A DNA stretch of 64,000 nucleotides from Maridesulfovibrio zosterae DSM 11974 (lineage in GTDB: Bacteria; Desulfobacterota; Desulfovibrionia; Desulfovibrionales; Desulfovibrionaceae), in contig NZ_AUDC01000011.1 of the NCBI RefSeq assembly GCF_000425265.1, forward strand, positions 62,001-126,000, in the 5' to 3' direction. How positions within the stretch are numbered: the first letter of the stretch is position 1; every line of letters starts with the position of its first letter. This document shows, in pieces, positions 44,811 to 54,376 of this stretch. Both the position numbers and the translations under genes were made by a program. The notes under the pieces are model-generated. The model was not told the origin of the DNA, did not search any database, and saw only the letters and a list, made by a program, of their open reading frames with translations.

Positions 44811-46091
44811 TTATCTTCTTAACGCCGACCTGCTGATCAGCAGGTACACAGGAATCTGATTTTTCAAATGATGCGCGCCGTACTTAAATTCGTTACCAGT
44901 CCCTATATAATAGTCAAGACGTGCTCCCCTGATAGCCTTTCCTGTATCCTGAGCAAGCCCCACACCGTTTACCCTGTGGGCTGGGCTGTTTTTAGCAGGA
45001 TAAATATCCGCACGAAAAGACACAATTGCCCCCAAAGGAATAAGTTGAGGATCTGAAGCTAAACTGACTTTGGCCTTCAACGGTTTCCCTATAGCGCCGA
45101 GAGGTTGACCGCGAGTAATTTTAAAAAAGATATAACTTTCATTCTCTGCCATAAGTTTCCACATATGACCGGGATTACTAAGCAGATAACTTTTAATTTT
45201 CTCCCGTGAAAGTTCATTCTTTTTAAGAATGCTATTACGATAAAGGATGCTTCCCAATCCTTTAAACGACAGCCCGTTGCTACCGCTAAATACCGCAGTA
45301 CGCAACCTTCCGTCAGGCAATCTTAAAACTCCCCCACCCTGCACATGCATATAAAATAAGTCCACGGGATCCTTAAGCCATGCGACTTCAAGACCTCTTC
45401 CGGCCAGAACTCTATCTATATCAATTTCTCGACGGGAATAATATGGAAGAATCTTCCCATGTTCAACCCGATAAGCCTTACGTAATTGCTCAGACCATGG
45501 ATGAGTCTGACCTGGACGGGCTTTACGCAGATCTGGGGGAACTCTGTAGACAGGGTATTGATACGGTCCCTTCCTAGTCAGACTGGCCTCAATAACAGGT
45601 GTATAATACCCAGTCATCTCAGCTCCTGAAAGTAATTCATACCAGACAAAATTTCTACCCAGCAGTTCAGGATTTTTATCCAGCCGGGGCAGAAGCCGCT
45701 CTAGGTCTTCAAGAGATTTACGCAGCTGCCCCCAAGTAAGTCTAAGCTCATTACGGTTAAGAGCCAGTCCACCAGAAGGATTACGTCTGGTATACTCAAT
45801 AGATTTACGAAGATGGGGGCCGAGGTCACGCCATGATTTCATATCCTGCGACCGGGCAGAAAGCCTACGCGCAGCAAGCTCTGAAGACTGCCGAGTCATT
45901 CTTTCATACCGGACGGGGCCGGAAATAATCTTCCCAGCAGGGCGCTTACTTTTCCAAACCTTAGTACCTGTATCAGACCTGACAACTCTTCTTTTAGGAG
46001 AAGTATTTACCTTTGCCGCACACCCACTCAAAAAAGCAGACAGAAGCAGCAAAACAGTCAATATTTTGAAAATTGAAATATACTTATTCAT
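44811..46091 (-). CDS. mltA: Membrane-bound lytic murein transglycosylase A
   Basis: 426 residues. An outer membrane lipoprotein that cuts peptidoglycan glycan strands. The N-terminal signal has the lipobox LSGC (Cys25). The MltA body includes GYYTPVIEASLTRKGPYQYPVYR and the 3D-type domain near the end (VNGVGLAQDTGKAIRGARLDYYIGTG) with the catalytic Asp of the D-T-G motif. It is 7 bases before the DUF89-like gene's end and 51 bases from gatB. Confidence 0.93.
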   Translation of the reverse strand: MNKYISIFKILTVLLLLSAFLSGCAAKVNTSPKRRVVRSDTGTKVWKSKRPAGKIISGPVRYERMTRQSSELAARRLSARSQDMKSWRDLGPHLRKSIEYTRRNPSGGLALNRNELRLTWGQLRKSLEDLERLLPRLDKNPELLGRNFVWYELLSGAEMTGYYTPVIEASLTRKGPYQYPVYRVPPDLRKARPGQTHPWSEQLRKAYRVEHGKILPYYSRREIDIDRVLAGRGLEVAWLKDPVDLFYMHVQGGGVLRLPDGRLRTAVFSGSNGLSFKGLGSILYRNSILKKNELSREKIKSYLLSNPGHMWKLMAENESYIFFKITRGQPLGAIGKPLKAKVSLASDPQLIPLGAIVSFRADIYPAKNSPAHRVNGVGLAQDTGKAIRGARLDYYIGTGNEFKYGAHHLKNQIPVYLLISRSALRR

Positions 46092-46097
46092 TATTAA

Positions 46098-47843
46098 TTA
46101 TGGTTCGATCACTACGTCGCTAAACCGTCCGACACCATATTCTCGACGACGTAAAAACTTATTGGCACTGGGACCGATGATCTGCAATTCACGATGCTTC
46201 AACTGGACATCCTGTGCTATATGCATTTCTTTGGTACATCCGGTTGAGTACGTGGCATCCTTCCCTGCCCAGACAGGAGGAACTTTTTTACCCATCAGCT
46301 CAAAACTCTTTTCAATATCAGCGTAGGTTTGAAATCTCCAGATGGAAATAAATCCGCTGCGCTGAACTTTCTCCCACATAAACATGAGATCATCGGCATC
46401 CATACCTTCTTCAAAGTGCTCAGCCGGATTTATAATATAAGTATCATCAAGCCGTTCACGAAGATGCCCGACAAAAGTATTGAGTACTTCAATTGCAGTA
46501 TCAACCTGGCCCGGAATACTCCCAACAACAGCACTGTAAAACATAACCGCTTTACGATCAGACCTGGCCTGCTGCATTTCAGCAATAATTTCATCAGACT
46601 TGGCAGTAATGTCAGCCTCACTGAATTTTCTTACATTCTCGGACTTCGCTTTGAAATCAAGTTTGAATTTACCATCCAGTGTACGGTAAAAACAAATGAC
46701 ATCGCGAGTAAACAAATGAGTATTCCCGATAAGCCTACGTCTGTTTCCCCATCCTTTTGCAAGAATGAGATCTGATTCCTTCCAAGCCCTTGCAAAAGTT
46801 ACGCTACACCGAACAAGATTCAATCGCTCCCGTGTACCGTCAGAGATAACGACAAGAGAATTTTCACGTAAACTTGCCAGAAGAGCATTTTTAGAAATTC
46901 TATTTTCAGAAATAAAAATTGCCCCTTTAAGGGCTTCAGCCAGAAGCGGATCATATTCCTTATCCCAAAAGGTAGGATCATCAAAACAAAACCCTTCGCG
47001 AAGAGAAAGAATAACGCTGTGCCCTTGCCGAATCAGTGATTTGATCAAAACAAGGTCGGCCATAAGGCCGCCTGTTTCATCCGGAAGATATAAAATTTTA
47101 AGCCCAGTAGCATTCACGTGAAAAATATCTCTGACCGGACCAAAATCCACTTCATCATGTGAATACATATTGGAATACTGCTCAAAATTTCCGGTAAAAA
47201 GATTATGACTCCACTGGTCGGGAAGGCTTGCCAATCTAAAAATACGTTCAAGCTCAATCATATCCAATTCAAAGCGCATATCCTCCAGACATTCACATTC
47301 AGGAACAGGATACGGACAGGACTCAATAGCACGTTTGAAAAAATCACTTTCTACATAAGCTTTACCACGACTGAAAAGGACACTTTTTCTATTACGATAA
47401 GGATCATCAAGTCCGGAACGTGAAAGAAAGATTGTAATCATTCCCTTAAGAAGGCGCCACGGAATCAGAATAGACGAATCAAGTGCATGTTTAAATTTAT
47501 GTCTGCATAGATTTAGAATAAGCCTTCGCTGATAACGATCAGAGACATGGGTTTTAACAAGCTTAACCAGCTTCAACCATACGTATGCATAAACTCTCAG
47601 TAAATCAGACTCCAGTCCGGGGTTAACTAGCCGTTTGAATTGCCAGTCTGAACAAGGAGCAAAAACCTGATTTTCATCCAGAGCAACCATAAACCGCAAT
47701 TGTTCAGGAGAAGCATTTTTTACAGGATCCATGAAGTTTTCCAGGTGGTTAGCTGTCATGAAATGTAAAAGCCATGCATCAAAAGCAGGATCTTCTCCGT
47801 AACGGATATCCTTGATTGATGTAAAATCAGGCAGAATACTCAC
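46098..47843 (-). CDS. DUF89 (ARMT1-like)-related protein
   Basis: 581 residues, no signal peptide. The middle part resembles the DUF89/damage-control phosphatase fold: ILYLPDETGGLMADLVLIKSLI corresponds to the DNAGE-x-x-FD motif and KESDLILAKGWGN to the DLIxAKGQGN motif of that family; both are altered. The metal-binding residues of true phosphatases are therefore partly replaced (Asp-Glu-Thr-Gly-Gly instead of Asn-Ala-Gly-Glu). The end is basic. The gene sits 7 bases from both nadK and mltA, which suggests co-expression but not a proven function. Confidence 0.6.
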   Translation of the reverse strand: MSILPDFTSIKDIRYGEDPAFDAWLLHFMTANHLENFMDPVKNASPEQLRFMVALDENQVFAPCSDWQFKRLVNPGLESDLLRVYAYVWLKLVKLVKTHVSDRYQRRLILNLCRHKFKHALDSSILIPWRLLKGMITIFLSRSGLDDPYRNRKSVLFSRGKAYVESDFFKRAIESCPYPVPECECLEDMRFELDMIELERIFRLASLPDQWSHNLFTGNFEQYSNMYSHDEVDFGPVRDIFHVNATGLKILYLPDETGGLMADLVLIKSLIRQGHSVILSLREGFCFDDPTFWDKEYDPLLAEALKGAIFISENRISKNALLASLRENSLVVISDGTRERLNLVRCSVTFARAWKESDLILAKGWGNRRRLIGNTHLFTRDVICFYRTLDGKFKLDFKAKSENVRKFSEADITAKSDEIIAEMQQARSDRKAVMFYSAVVGSIPGQVDTAIEVLNTFVGHLRERLDDTYIINPAEHFEEGMDADDLMFMWEKVQRSGFISIWRFQTYADIEKSFELMGKKVPPVWAGKDATYSTGCTKEMHIAQDVQLKHRELQIIGPSANKFLRRREYGVGRFSDVVIEP

Positions 47844-47849
47844 AAGTGT

Positions 47850-48701
47850 TTACTCCGAGAGAAAGCCTTTGCTTCTCAGTTTATAGAAAAATGTATTGCT
47901 GTTGATACGAGCCAGCATCAGCTCTGTTTTATGTTTCTTAATGATTACCCGATCCCCTTTATCAAGAGGACATGGAACTCGCCCGTCCTCAGTAAGATAT
48001 ACATCCCCAGAAGAGTCTGCAATATCAACGGTCAGAGGATCCTCCGCAGGCAAAACCATAGGCCTGATTCCATTTAGAAACGGGCAGACCGGAGTTACAC
48101 ACATAACTGAAAACTCGGGGGATACGAGAGGTCCCCCAGCTGAAACATTATATGCAGTAGAACCGGTAGGGGTTGAGATAATCATTCCATCAGCCCGTAA
48201 ATTTTTAATCCACTGTCCTTTCTGACCAATATCAAGAGAAATAATTCTGGCAACTGCACCGCGCGAAATGACTAAGTCATTAATGGCAATACCACGTGCC
48301 ACAACGTCATTTCCACGCTGAACCTCATATTCAAAGGCAGTACGCCTTGAAATATCAAGTTCATTGCTGAAAAATCTTTCAAGGGCTGTTTCCCATTCTT
48401 CAGGCACGACCTCTGCAAGAAACCCCACACGCCCGTGGTTAATACCAAGCACAGGTATCTCCCAATCAATTAAAACCCCAGCCGTGCTGATAAAAGTTCC
48501 GTCTCCACCTAAAACGAGAACAAGCATGCACTTCTCTCGAAATGAGGAAACATCTATACGGGATGGAGGGTAAGGGTGCTCAAGAATAATTGAATCAACC
48601 CCACGCGCATTCAACCAGCTGGCAATTTTATCACCAAGCTTGGAAGCAGGACCGCCACCGGACTTTGTTACTATAAGTACAGAACCTTGACTCTCAGACA
48701 T
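47850..48701 (-). CDS. nadK: NAD kinase
   Basis: 283 residues, making NADP from NAD and ATP. The catalytic GGDG motif is in LVLVLGGDGTFIS, followed by the NE/D-type motif GINHGRVGFLAEV and the glycine-rich TPTGSTAYNVSAGGPLVSP. It is the first gene of the - strand operon nadK, DUF89-like, mltA, gatB, mtnA. Confidence 0.96.
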   Translation of the reverse strand: MSESQGSVLIVTKSGGGPASKLGDKIASWLNARGVDSIILEHPYPPSRIDVSSFREKCMLVLVLGGDGTFISTAGVLIDWEIPVLGINHGRVGFLAEVVPEEWETALERFFSNELDISRRTAFEYEVQRGNDVVARGIAINDLVISRGAVARIISLDIGQKGQWIKNLRADGMIISTPTGSTAYNVSAGGPLVSPEFSVMCVTPVCPFLNGIRPMVLPAEDPLTVDIADSSGDVYLTEDGRVPCPLDKGDRVIIKKHKTELMLARINSNTFFYKLRSKGFLSE

Positions 48702-48876
48702 AGAATACTCTCCTATTAGAAAGATGCCTAAGATTCAACCATTTGCTGACTTAAAAAAAGCTAAATCTTTTTTTTAAGCTACACATTTTCATAAAATTTT
48801 TGTTACCTTAAACCACACTGCGTTAACATGCTGAAAATATAAGAATTAAAAAAACATCTTTTTCTATGTTTTGCCA

Positions 48877-48904
48877 TAAAGAATATATTGTATTGTGCCG
48901 ATAA
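48877..48904 (+). promoter_or_regulatory. Sigma-28 (FliA) promoter
   Basis: A perfect GCCGATAA at 48897-48904 with TAAAGAAT at 48877-48884, 12 bases between them (one longer than the usual 11). Transcription would start about 10 bases before the ribosome binding site of the gene at 48929. Confidence 0.65.
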
Positions 48905-48928
48905 AGGTAATGAGGAGGATTTTGTACT

Positions 48929-49345
48929 GTGGCTCACAACCCTGCTGAAATAAGAAATATGCTGCGAACATACGGAAAGCAGCTAACCAGCGCCAAGCGA
49001 CTGGCCAGATTCAGACGAGCTCTGAACAGGTCTGAATCGCCTGACGTGGTTACTATTTCGCGTGAAGCCAGAAGACGTGAGCTGATTGAAAAGATTTCAC
49101 GAGAAATTATTGAAAATCTTATTATCGCGGGTAATGAAAATCCGGTAGTGTCCGATATATTAGAACAGATGGAACTTGATTTCGGAGAGAGATTTCTTTT
49201 CGAATACCCTCTTGATGGAAGCGATGTTCAGGTTTTAAAAGAGACCCCTGAAGGAGTTATTGACCTTCCGCCAACTGAAAAGGCGCAGGTAATGAACAGA
49301 CTTTGGGAGATCACTCTGGACAAGGTTGATCGGACCATGCTCTGA
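48929..49345 (+). CDS. Unknown protein upstream of flgM
   Basis: 138 residues from a GTG with GAGGAGG upstream. A basic N-terminus (YGKQLTSAKRLARFRRALNR) is followed by VVTISREARRRELIEKISREIIENLI; the VxISREAR phrase resembles the VNVSSQAR of FlgM and the DxVxISxxAR motif of rod proteins, but I do not recognise a family. The C-terminal 60 residues are acidic. It precedes flgM on the same strand behind a sigma-28 promoter, so a flagellar or secretion-linked role is likely. Confidence 0.6.
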   Translation: MAHNPAEIRNMLRTYGKQLTSAKRLARFRRALNRSESPDVVTISREARRRELIEKISREIIENLIIAGNENPVVSDILEQMELDFGERFLFEYPLDGSDVQVLKETPEGVIDLPPTEKAQVMNRLWEITLDKVDRTML

Positions 49346-49427
49346 TGAATTCAGATTTAATGACTGGATTAAGGCATAAGATTTTAAAACAACCGTACAA
49401 CCTCAAACACTATTGTCAACTTGGTAA

Positions 49428-49438
49428 CCCCGGAGGGG
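49428..49438 (+). promoter_or_regulatory. flgM ribosome binding site in a CCCC-GGA-GGGG hairpin
   Basis: CCCC and GGGG pair around a GGA loop, with the ribosome binding site of flgM inside. A GGA in a short hairpin loop at the ribosome binding site is the classical CsrA target, and csrA is encoded nearby. Confidence 0.4.
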
Positions 49439-49441
49439 ATT

Positions 49442-49741
49442 ATGAAAATTAACCAATATAACCCTACACCTCTCAAGGCTTACTCTGAAAACAGGGTAAA
49501 GGACGCTGCGGCAAAAACACAGCCACAGAGTCAAAGTTCAGCTGCTTCACGCGATGTAGTCAACGTGTCATCACAAGCCAGGCTCATAGGCACAGCGCGC
49601 CAGACGGCAACAGAAAGCCCCGATGTCAGAGAGCAAAAAGTGAAAGACCTGAGAGAACAGGTGCGTTCAGGAACGTACAAACCGGATATCCGCAAGACAG
49701 CTATGAACCTTGTGCGTGATGAAGTAGACTTTCTACGTTAA
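49442..49741 (+). CDS. flgM: Anti-sigma-28 factor FlgM
   Basis: 99 residues from the ATG after GGAGGGG (an upstream TTG only extends it). The disordered N-terminus (QPQSQSSAASRDVVNVSSQAR) and C-terminal helices with REQKVKDLREQVRSGTYKPDIRKTAMNLV match the FlgM family. It binds sigma-28 until the hook is complete, then is exported. It appears to be transcribed from a sigma-28 promoter itself (48877-48904). Confidence 0.88.
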   Translation: MKINQYNPTPLKAYSENRVKDAAAKTQPQSQSSAASRDVVNVSSQARLIGTARQTATESPDVREQKVKDLREQVRSGTYKPDIRKTAMNLVRDEVDFLR

Positions 49742-49834
49742 AAAAAACGGTGAAACCCCAAAAAGGTTCCACCGGCAAAATTTATAACGATATAAGTATA
49801 AAATACTTTTCACTTTAGACCCCGGCAACGACCT

Positions 49835-50287
49835 CTACGAGGATTCATCGTTGGCCGGGCGAAAGTGTGACGGATACTTGGAATCAACCTGCGGGATCTG
49901 CATCCCCCGTTTGGCTGCAGTATTGATTACAATCGGCCCGCCAAGGTTGAGTGTAGTTTCGTCAGGTCTACCCGGAGGTATAGTCACAGTAACAAGCACT
50001 GCGATCTGCCCAATATTCTCCACTCGTAAAATTCTCTTTTCAGCCTCACTCAAACGGACTTCATAATCATCCATAAAGCTGTAAGGGTCCGCAACGACAA
50101 GACCAAGTGTTGGGTCTTCAACACTTTGCAGAAGCAGAAAAGGAGATGTTTCACTTATCTGGATGAGAGCAAAATCTCTTTTGTCGTCAAAGCCGATAAG
50201 CCCGCGGGAAAAATAGACGATCCCTTCATCAGTGATCTCTCTTTCCCCTATCCTGGTTCTGATTATTTTTTTTCTTTCTTTTGCCAT
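49835..50287 (-). CDS. fliW: Flagellar assembly factor FliW
   Basis: 150 residues, FliW family: [49 protein letters not shown] and [18 protein letters not shown]. FliW binds CsrA and relieves its repression of flagellin translation. The gene overlaps the end of csrA by 25 bases, so the antagonist pair is translationally coupled. Confidence 0.94.
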   Translation of the reverse strand: MAKERKKIIRTRIGEREITDEGIVYFSRGLIGFDDKRDFALIQISETSPFLLLQSVEDPTLGLVVADPYSFMDDYEVRLSEAEKRILRVENIGQIAVLVTVTIPPGRPDETTLNLGGPIVINTAAKRGMQIPQVDSKYPSHFRPANDESS

Positions 50288-50502
50288 AATTCGGTCGCAG
50301 CAAGAAGGTCCTGCTGTCTGTTTTCAAGCGCCAAACGGTTCTGTTCTTTAATCTTGAGGTAGACTTCTTCCCTGTAAACAGTGGTCTCAGTAGGTATTTC
50401 AAGGCCCAGTTTAACCTGTCTGCCTTGCACACTCAGTACTGTGATTTTTATATTGTCATCCAGGTATAGAGCTTCCCCCGGTCTCCGGGTCAGAATAAGC
50501 AT
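50263..50502 (-). CDS. csrA: Carbon storage regulator CsrA
   Basis: 79 residues: [35 protein letters not shown] is the conserved RNA-binding core with the N-terminal Arg-rich turn; the C-terminus is longer than in E. coli, which is common where FliW is present. It binds GGA motifs in mRNA to block or stabilise translation. It is next to fliW and downstream of flgL. Confidence 0.95.
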   Translation of the reverse strand: MLILTRRPGEALYLDDNIKITVLSVQGRQVKLGLEIPTETTVYREEVYLKIKEQNRLALENRQQDLLAATELWQKKEKK

Positions 50503-50645
50503 ATCTTCTTGTGTGTAATAATCCTGTTGGATTGTTTAGCTTCACTTGAAAATACCCGCCACTATGATGAATATTTTCAGCTCTGGGAATGTCTTAGCGC
50601 ATGAAAGCCCAAACGGGCAAGCATTACTGTATATTTTAAACTTTA

Positions 50646-52202
50646 CTATACGTAATTCAAAATATTCATCTTCATAATCATAGAAGAACTTTTAAGAACA
50701 GCCTCATATACTATCTGCTGCTGTGAAAGTTTAGTCATGAGTTCACCTACATCAACATCTTCAATATGTGATATACGATCACCTTCATTCAGTTCTAAAC
50801 TTGAAAGGACATTGTCTGCAACAGACAGTCTATTTTCTCTACCCCCAACATCTGCAGTCTTTGTAAGCACATGAGTCTGGGAAAGCTTCAGACTGTCAAT
50901 GCACTCCTGAACACCGCTCTGGTTATTCGTCTCCAAAAAACCAACCAGATTGCCCATAGTTTCAAATAAATTCTGAGTCGCTTTTGCGTTACTTCCCATC
51001 AGCAGACTATTATTATTAAAGACTGCGCTTGCACCTGAACTTCCCGGAGCCTGATAAACGCCCCCGAAAATATCCTTACCTACATCATTGACTCGCACAT
51101 ACTCATTTTCCTGAATCTGAAAATTAATTGCGGCAGAATCAGGTCGTACTATAAATTGAGATCCCGCAGCCAGTGCATTAGCTCCACCATTGGAATGAAT
51201 TGTCAGGGTTCCACCGGGGATGGTAAGCACTGCATTTGAAGTAACTCCATCTGCACTTTTTACATTACCACCAGTCCATGTAACGCCACCGTCAAAGCTA
51301 TACGAGTAACTGATATTTGACTGAAGAGTTGTTGCAGAATCGATCCTTACAGTCACATCACTTGTAAAAACACCCTCAGCTTTAGTCAATCCTCCACCAA
51401 GATTCGTGTTCATTCCTGTTACATTAATGGCGTCCTGATCATCACCCATGTATTGTGCAGTAGGCCTTACCCACATCCATGTTCCGGTAGAATCGTTAGT
51501 ATCCGTTGCTGAGTTTGCAGTAACAGGGGTTCCGTTTTCAAGCTCCATCGTTACGCCATCAAAATCAAGTGTAGTACTTCCTGAAGCCAAAGTCTTGGTG
51601 GTAAAAGTTTTACCTCCATCTTTGGAGTAACGATAGTCCAGATCTACAGCTCCGACATTTCCGGAATCCAAAAACTGAACAACTATGGTTTTATCAGCAC
51701 TACCAGTAATGTTGAAATTTCTTGATGAAACATTCGGATCATTTGTGGTCATCCACAATTTTTCTTCAAAAGCGTTTTGGTCAACTTTATGCCCAGCATA
51801 AATACTCTTGCCTTCATACTCTGTGTTGGCAAGAGATACAAGTTGCTGAAAAAGCTGACGCGCTTCGTAACTGATTTGTTCCCGGTTCTCAGCAGTCACT
51901 GTACCGGTTGCAGCCTGCTCCGCCAATTCCTTAGCTCTGGTAACAATAGTTGAAACCTGAGTCAGAGTTGTATCCGAAAGATTCAGCCAGCCCTTAGCCG
52001 TATCAATATTATTACGATACTGCTTAACAGTTGCCAGGGTTTCACGGTGATCAAGAATACGAGCCATGCCCACAGGGTCGTCAGAAGGTTTGTTCACCTT
52101 CTTTTGAGTCTGTGCCTGAATATTAGTGTCCACCAGATCAGTAAGCGATCTGTTCATGTTTGACACATAGGTGTTGAAAAGCATTTGCTGTGATACTCTC
52201 AT
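50646..52202 (-). CDS. flgL: Flagellar hook-filament junction protein FlgL
   Basis: 518 residues, about 200 more than the enterobacterial protein. The N- and C-terminal helices are typical (MRVSQQMLFNTYVSNMNRSL; SQQQIVYEAVLKSSSMIMKMNILNYV). The middle insert contains two Asp-box-like motifs (SKDGGKTF at 51603-51626 and SFDGGVTW at 51276-51299). It joins the hook cap region to the filament with FlgK. It follows flgK with a 38-base gap. Confidence 0.9.
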   Translation of the reverse strand: MRVSQQMLFNTYVSNMNRSLTDLVDTNIQAQTQKKVNKPSDDPVGMARILDHRETLATVKQYRNNIDTAKGWLNLSDTTLTQVSTIVTRAKELAEQAATGTVTAENREQISYEARQLFQQLVSLANTEYEGKSIYAGHKVDQNAFEEKLWMTTNDPNVSSRNFNITGSADKTIVVQFLDSGNVGAVDLDYRYSKDGGKTFTTKTLASGSTTLDFDGVTMELENGTPVTANSATDTNDSTGTWMWVRPTAQYMGDDQDAINVTGMNTNLGGGLTKAEGVFTSDVTVRIDSATTLQSNISYSYSFDGGVTWTGGNVKSADGVTSNAVLTIPGGTLTIHSNGGANALAAGSQFIVRPDSAAINFQIQENEYVRVNDVGKDIFGGVYQAPGSSGASAVFNNNSLLMGSNAKATQNLFETMGNLVGFLETNNQSGVQECIDSLKLSQTHVLTKTADVGGRENRLSVADNVLSSLELNEGDRISHIEDVDVGELMTKLSQQQIVYEAVLKSSSMIMKMNILNYV

Positions 52203-52240
52203 AACCCTCTCCCTTAGCCTTCTTTCATCAAAAAGATACC

Positions 52241-54376
52241 TTAGTTCTTCAGTCCAAGAAGAACTTGAAGCATTTGGTCGGCAGTTGTGATCAATTTTGC
52301 TGCTGCTGTGTATGAGTGCTGATATTTTATCAAATTACTCATTTCCTCATCAATATTGACACCTGAAACAGCTTGCTGTTTCTCATTTAAATCTGATGCC
52401 AGTGTGTTTTGAAAATTATAATTAAACTTAGCTGTCCCGGTATCGGCTCCGACGGCTGCAACTGTAGAATCATAATACTCGATCAAGGTCTGCGAGGTAG
52501 TACCATCAGAAGCAGTTGTAATACTGATATCCTTCTGCCCCATTTCTTTAATACTCAGAGCACTGGTATTATCACCGGAGTTAGCCTCCCCGGCTCCATT
52601 AACATGACCGGCATTTACAAAATCAACATCTCCGTTAACCGAACCATTAATTTCAATATCTGAAGTTTGTGAACCACTGAAATATGTATTCAGACCAAGT
52701 GCGGCATAAAGACCGGAAGTATCTGTCCCCATCTGAAATTCATAACCGCTTTTTGCTGTGATCTGCAATTTATGGTTCACAATAGAAGCATCTACATAAG
52801 TTCCGAATGAATCATCGATAGCCTGAGCAACATCCTCCAGAGAATGTTGTGCTGGGTCAAAGTTCTCAATACCAGGAGGATTAATAGAACTAAAATCGAT
52901 TGGACCGAAAGAAGCCGCAGATGCGAGTGCCCCGGTTGTTGAATTATAAAAATACATCATGGAGTTCCCGGCTTGAAGCTTATCTGCAAAAGGAAGCCCT
53001 GAAGCACCGCTACCAAGTGCGGTCCCATCAGACGTTACCGCAGAAGTCCCTTCCATGTATGTATGAGCTTTGAGGCCTGCTCCCTGAGAATGAATTCTAT
53101 TAGTCTGCCATATTAATTCTTTCGTCATAGCATCCATGCGTTCCTTATAACGGCCCACATTGTTATCACGAAAGGAAAAAAGGCCAGTCAGAGTTCCACC
53201 TGTCAGTCTACGGGTGTTATCCTGCCCTGCAAAATTTATTTGAGGAGTAATATTTTCTTTAGTTGAAGTATTTTGCACCCAGTAAAGAGCACTTTTAGGT
53301 GTGATATTAAATTTATCACCAACAGTGAAAGCCTGGGTAGGAGCTGTACCGGAACTGGATTCTGTTCCGAACCAAATCTTCAGATCATTAACCTGAATAG
53401 CACCATCTTCGGGGCGAGCAGAAAAAAGCTTGGTAGAACCGTCGTCGTTCTTAAGCCAGGTAGTTCCACCGTCAAGAGACACCCTGAACTGAGCTGCACC
53501 GGCACCGGATGTAACTGTTCCCGGGGTTGCAACTTCGACAGTATATTCAAACTCGCTGGACCCATCAAAATAAACCTGCCCGTCAAAATTTGATCCTGGA
53601 GTCAAGTTATTCTGACTCTGCGGGCCATCATATGAAAGGCTGAAATGCTTTGATCCATCAACCAGAGTCTGTCCAGCTGAGGTTGTAATAGTCATATCAC
53701 CACGGCCGTTATCAATAACGTTAGTATCCATGATTTTAGACAGATCACGAATCAGTGTAGCTCTTTCATCATAAAGCGAGTTGGTATTGTTCTGGCCGTC
53801 AATCTGCTCCACATTGATCTGAGTATTAATATCAGCAATGCGGCTCATTATATCATTTGCCTGTTCAACATCCTGTTTAATATAATCTTCAACCTGCTGC
53901 TGGTAACGAACAAGATCATTCTGCATACTGTGCAGAGAATTAACCATATTTCTTGTATCATTTAAAAGCTGCTGACGTGAAGCTGCATCATTAGGACGCT
54001 GACTCAGGTCCTGCCAGTCATTGAAAAATGTAGTCAGGCTGGAGTTGATTCCGTATCCCTTTGACTCGTTGAACAGGCTCTCAACACTGCTCAAAGTATT
54101 ATAAAGAGAATCCCAGCGCTCACGGCTGGATGCCTTATCATTGTAACTGTTCTCAACAAACTGATCAAAATTACGGTAAACTTCAGCTGCACGGACTCCA
54201 GTACCTATCTGGCCTGGTTTCCAGTTAATGCTGATCCCCTCTTCAAGACGGACATTACGACGAGAATAACCTGGGGTATTAACATTCGAAATGTTACCAC
54301 CGGTTACCTGAATGGCCGACTGAGAAGCAAAAAGAGCTCCTGTTCCGAGATTTAAGAGGGAATTAACACCAGGCAT
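52241..54376 (-). CDS. flgK: Flagellar hook-associated protein FlgK
   Basis: 711 residues, larger than the usual 550. The flagellin-like N-terminus (SLLNLGTGALFASQSAIQVTGGNISNVNTPGYSRR) and C-terminus (NLIKYQHSYTAAAKLITTADQMLQVLLGLKN) are standard; the extra middle part has an Asp-box-like SLDGGTTW at 53456-53479 and long Asn/Ser-rich stretches. It sits at the hook-filament junction. Its start overlaps the flgN stop by a base. Confidence 0.93.
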   Translation of the reverse strand: MPGVNSLLNLGTGALFASQSAIQVTGGNISNVNTPGYSRRNVRLEEGISINWKPGQIGTGVRAAEVYRNFDQFVENSYNDKASSRERWDSLYNTLSSVESLFNESKGYGINSSLTTFFNDWQDLSQRPNDAASRQQLLNDTRNMVNSLHSMQNDLVRYQQQVEDYIKQDVEQANDIMSRIADINTQINVEQIDGQNNTNSLYDERATLIRDLSKIMDTNVIDNGRGDMTITTSAGQTLVDGSKHFSLSYDGPQSQNNLTPGSNFDGQVYFDGSSEFEYTVEVATPGTVTSGAGAAQFRVSLDGGTTWLKNDDGSTKLFSARPEDGAIQVNDLKIWFGTESSSGTAPTQAFTVGDKFNITPKSALYWVQNTSTKENITPQINFAGQDNTRRLTGGTLTGLFSFRDNNVGRYKERMDAMTKELIWQTNRIHSQGAGLKAHTYMEGTSAVTSDGTALGSGASGLPFADKLQAGNSMMYFYNSTTGALASAASFGPIDFSSINPPGIENFDPAQHSLEDVAQAIDDSFGTYVDASIVNHKLQITAKSGYEFQMGTDTSGLYAALGLNTYFSGSQTSDIEINGSVNGDVDFVNAGHVNGAGEANSGDNTSALSIKEMGQKDISITTASDGTTSQTLIEYYDSTVAAVGADTGTAKFNYNFQNTLASDLNEKQQAVSGVNIDEEMSNLIKYQHSYTAAAKLITTADQMLQVLLGLKN

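Noticed and set aside
48750-48778. A/T dyad upstream of the flgM cluster as a terminator
   Set aside because: CTTAAAAAAAG and CTTTTTTTTAAG pair, but there are almost no G-C pairs, so it would be a weak hairpin; its position upstream of nadK's start makes termination unlikely.
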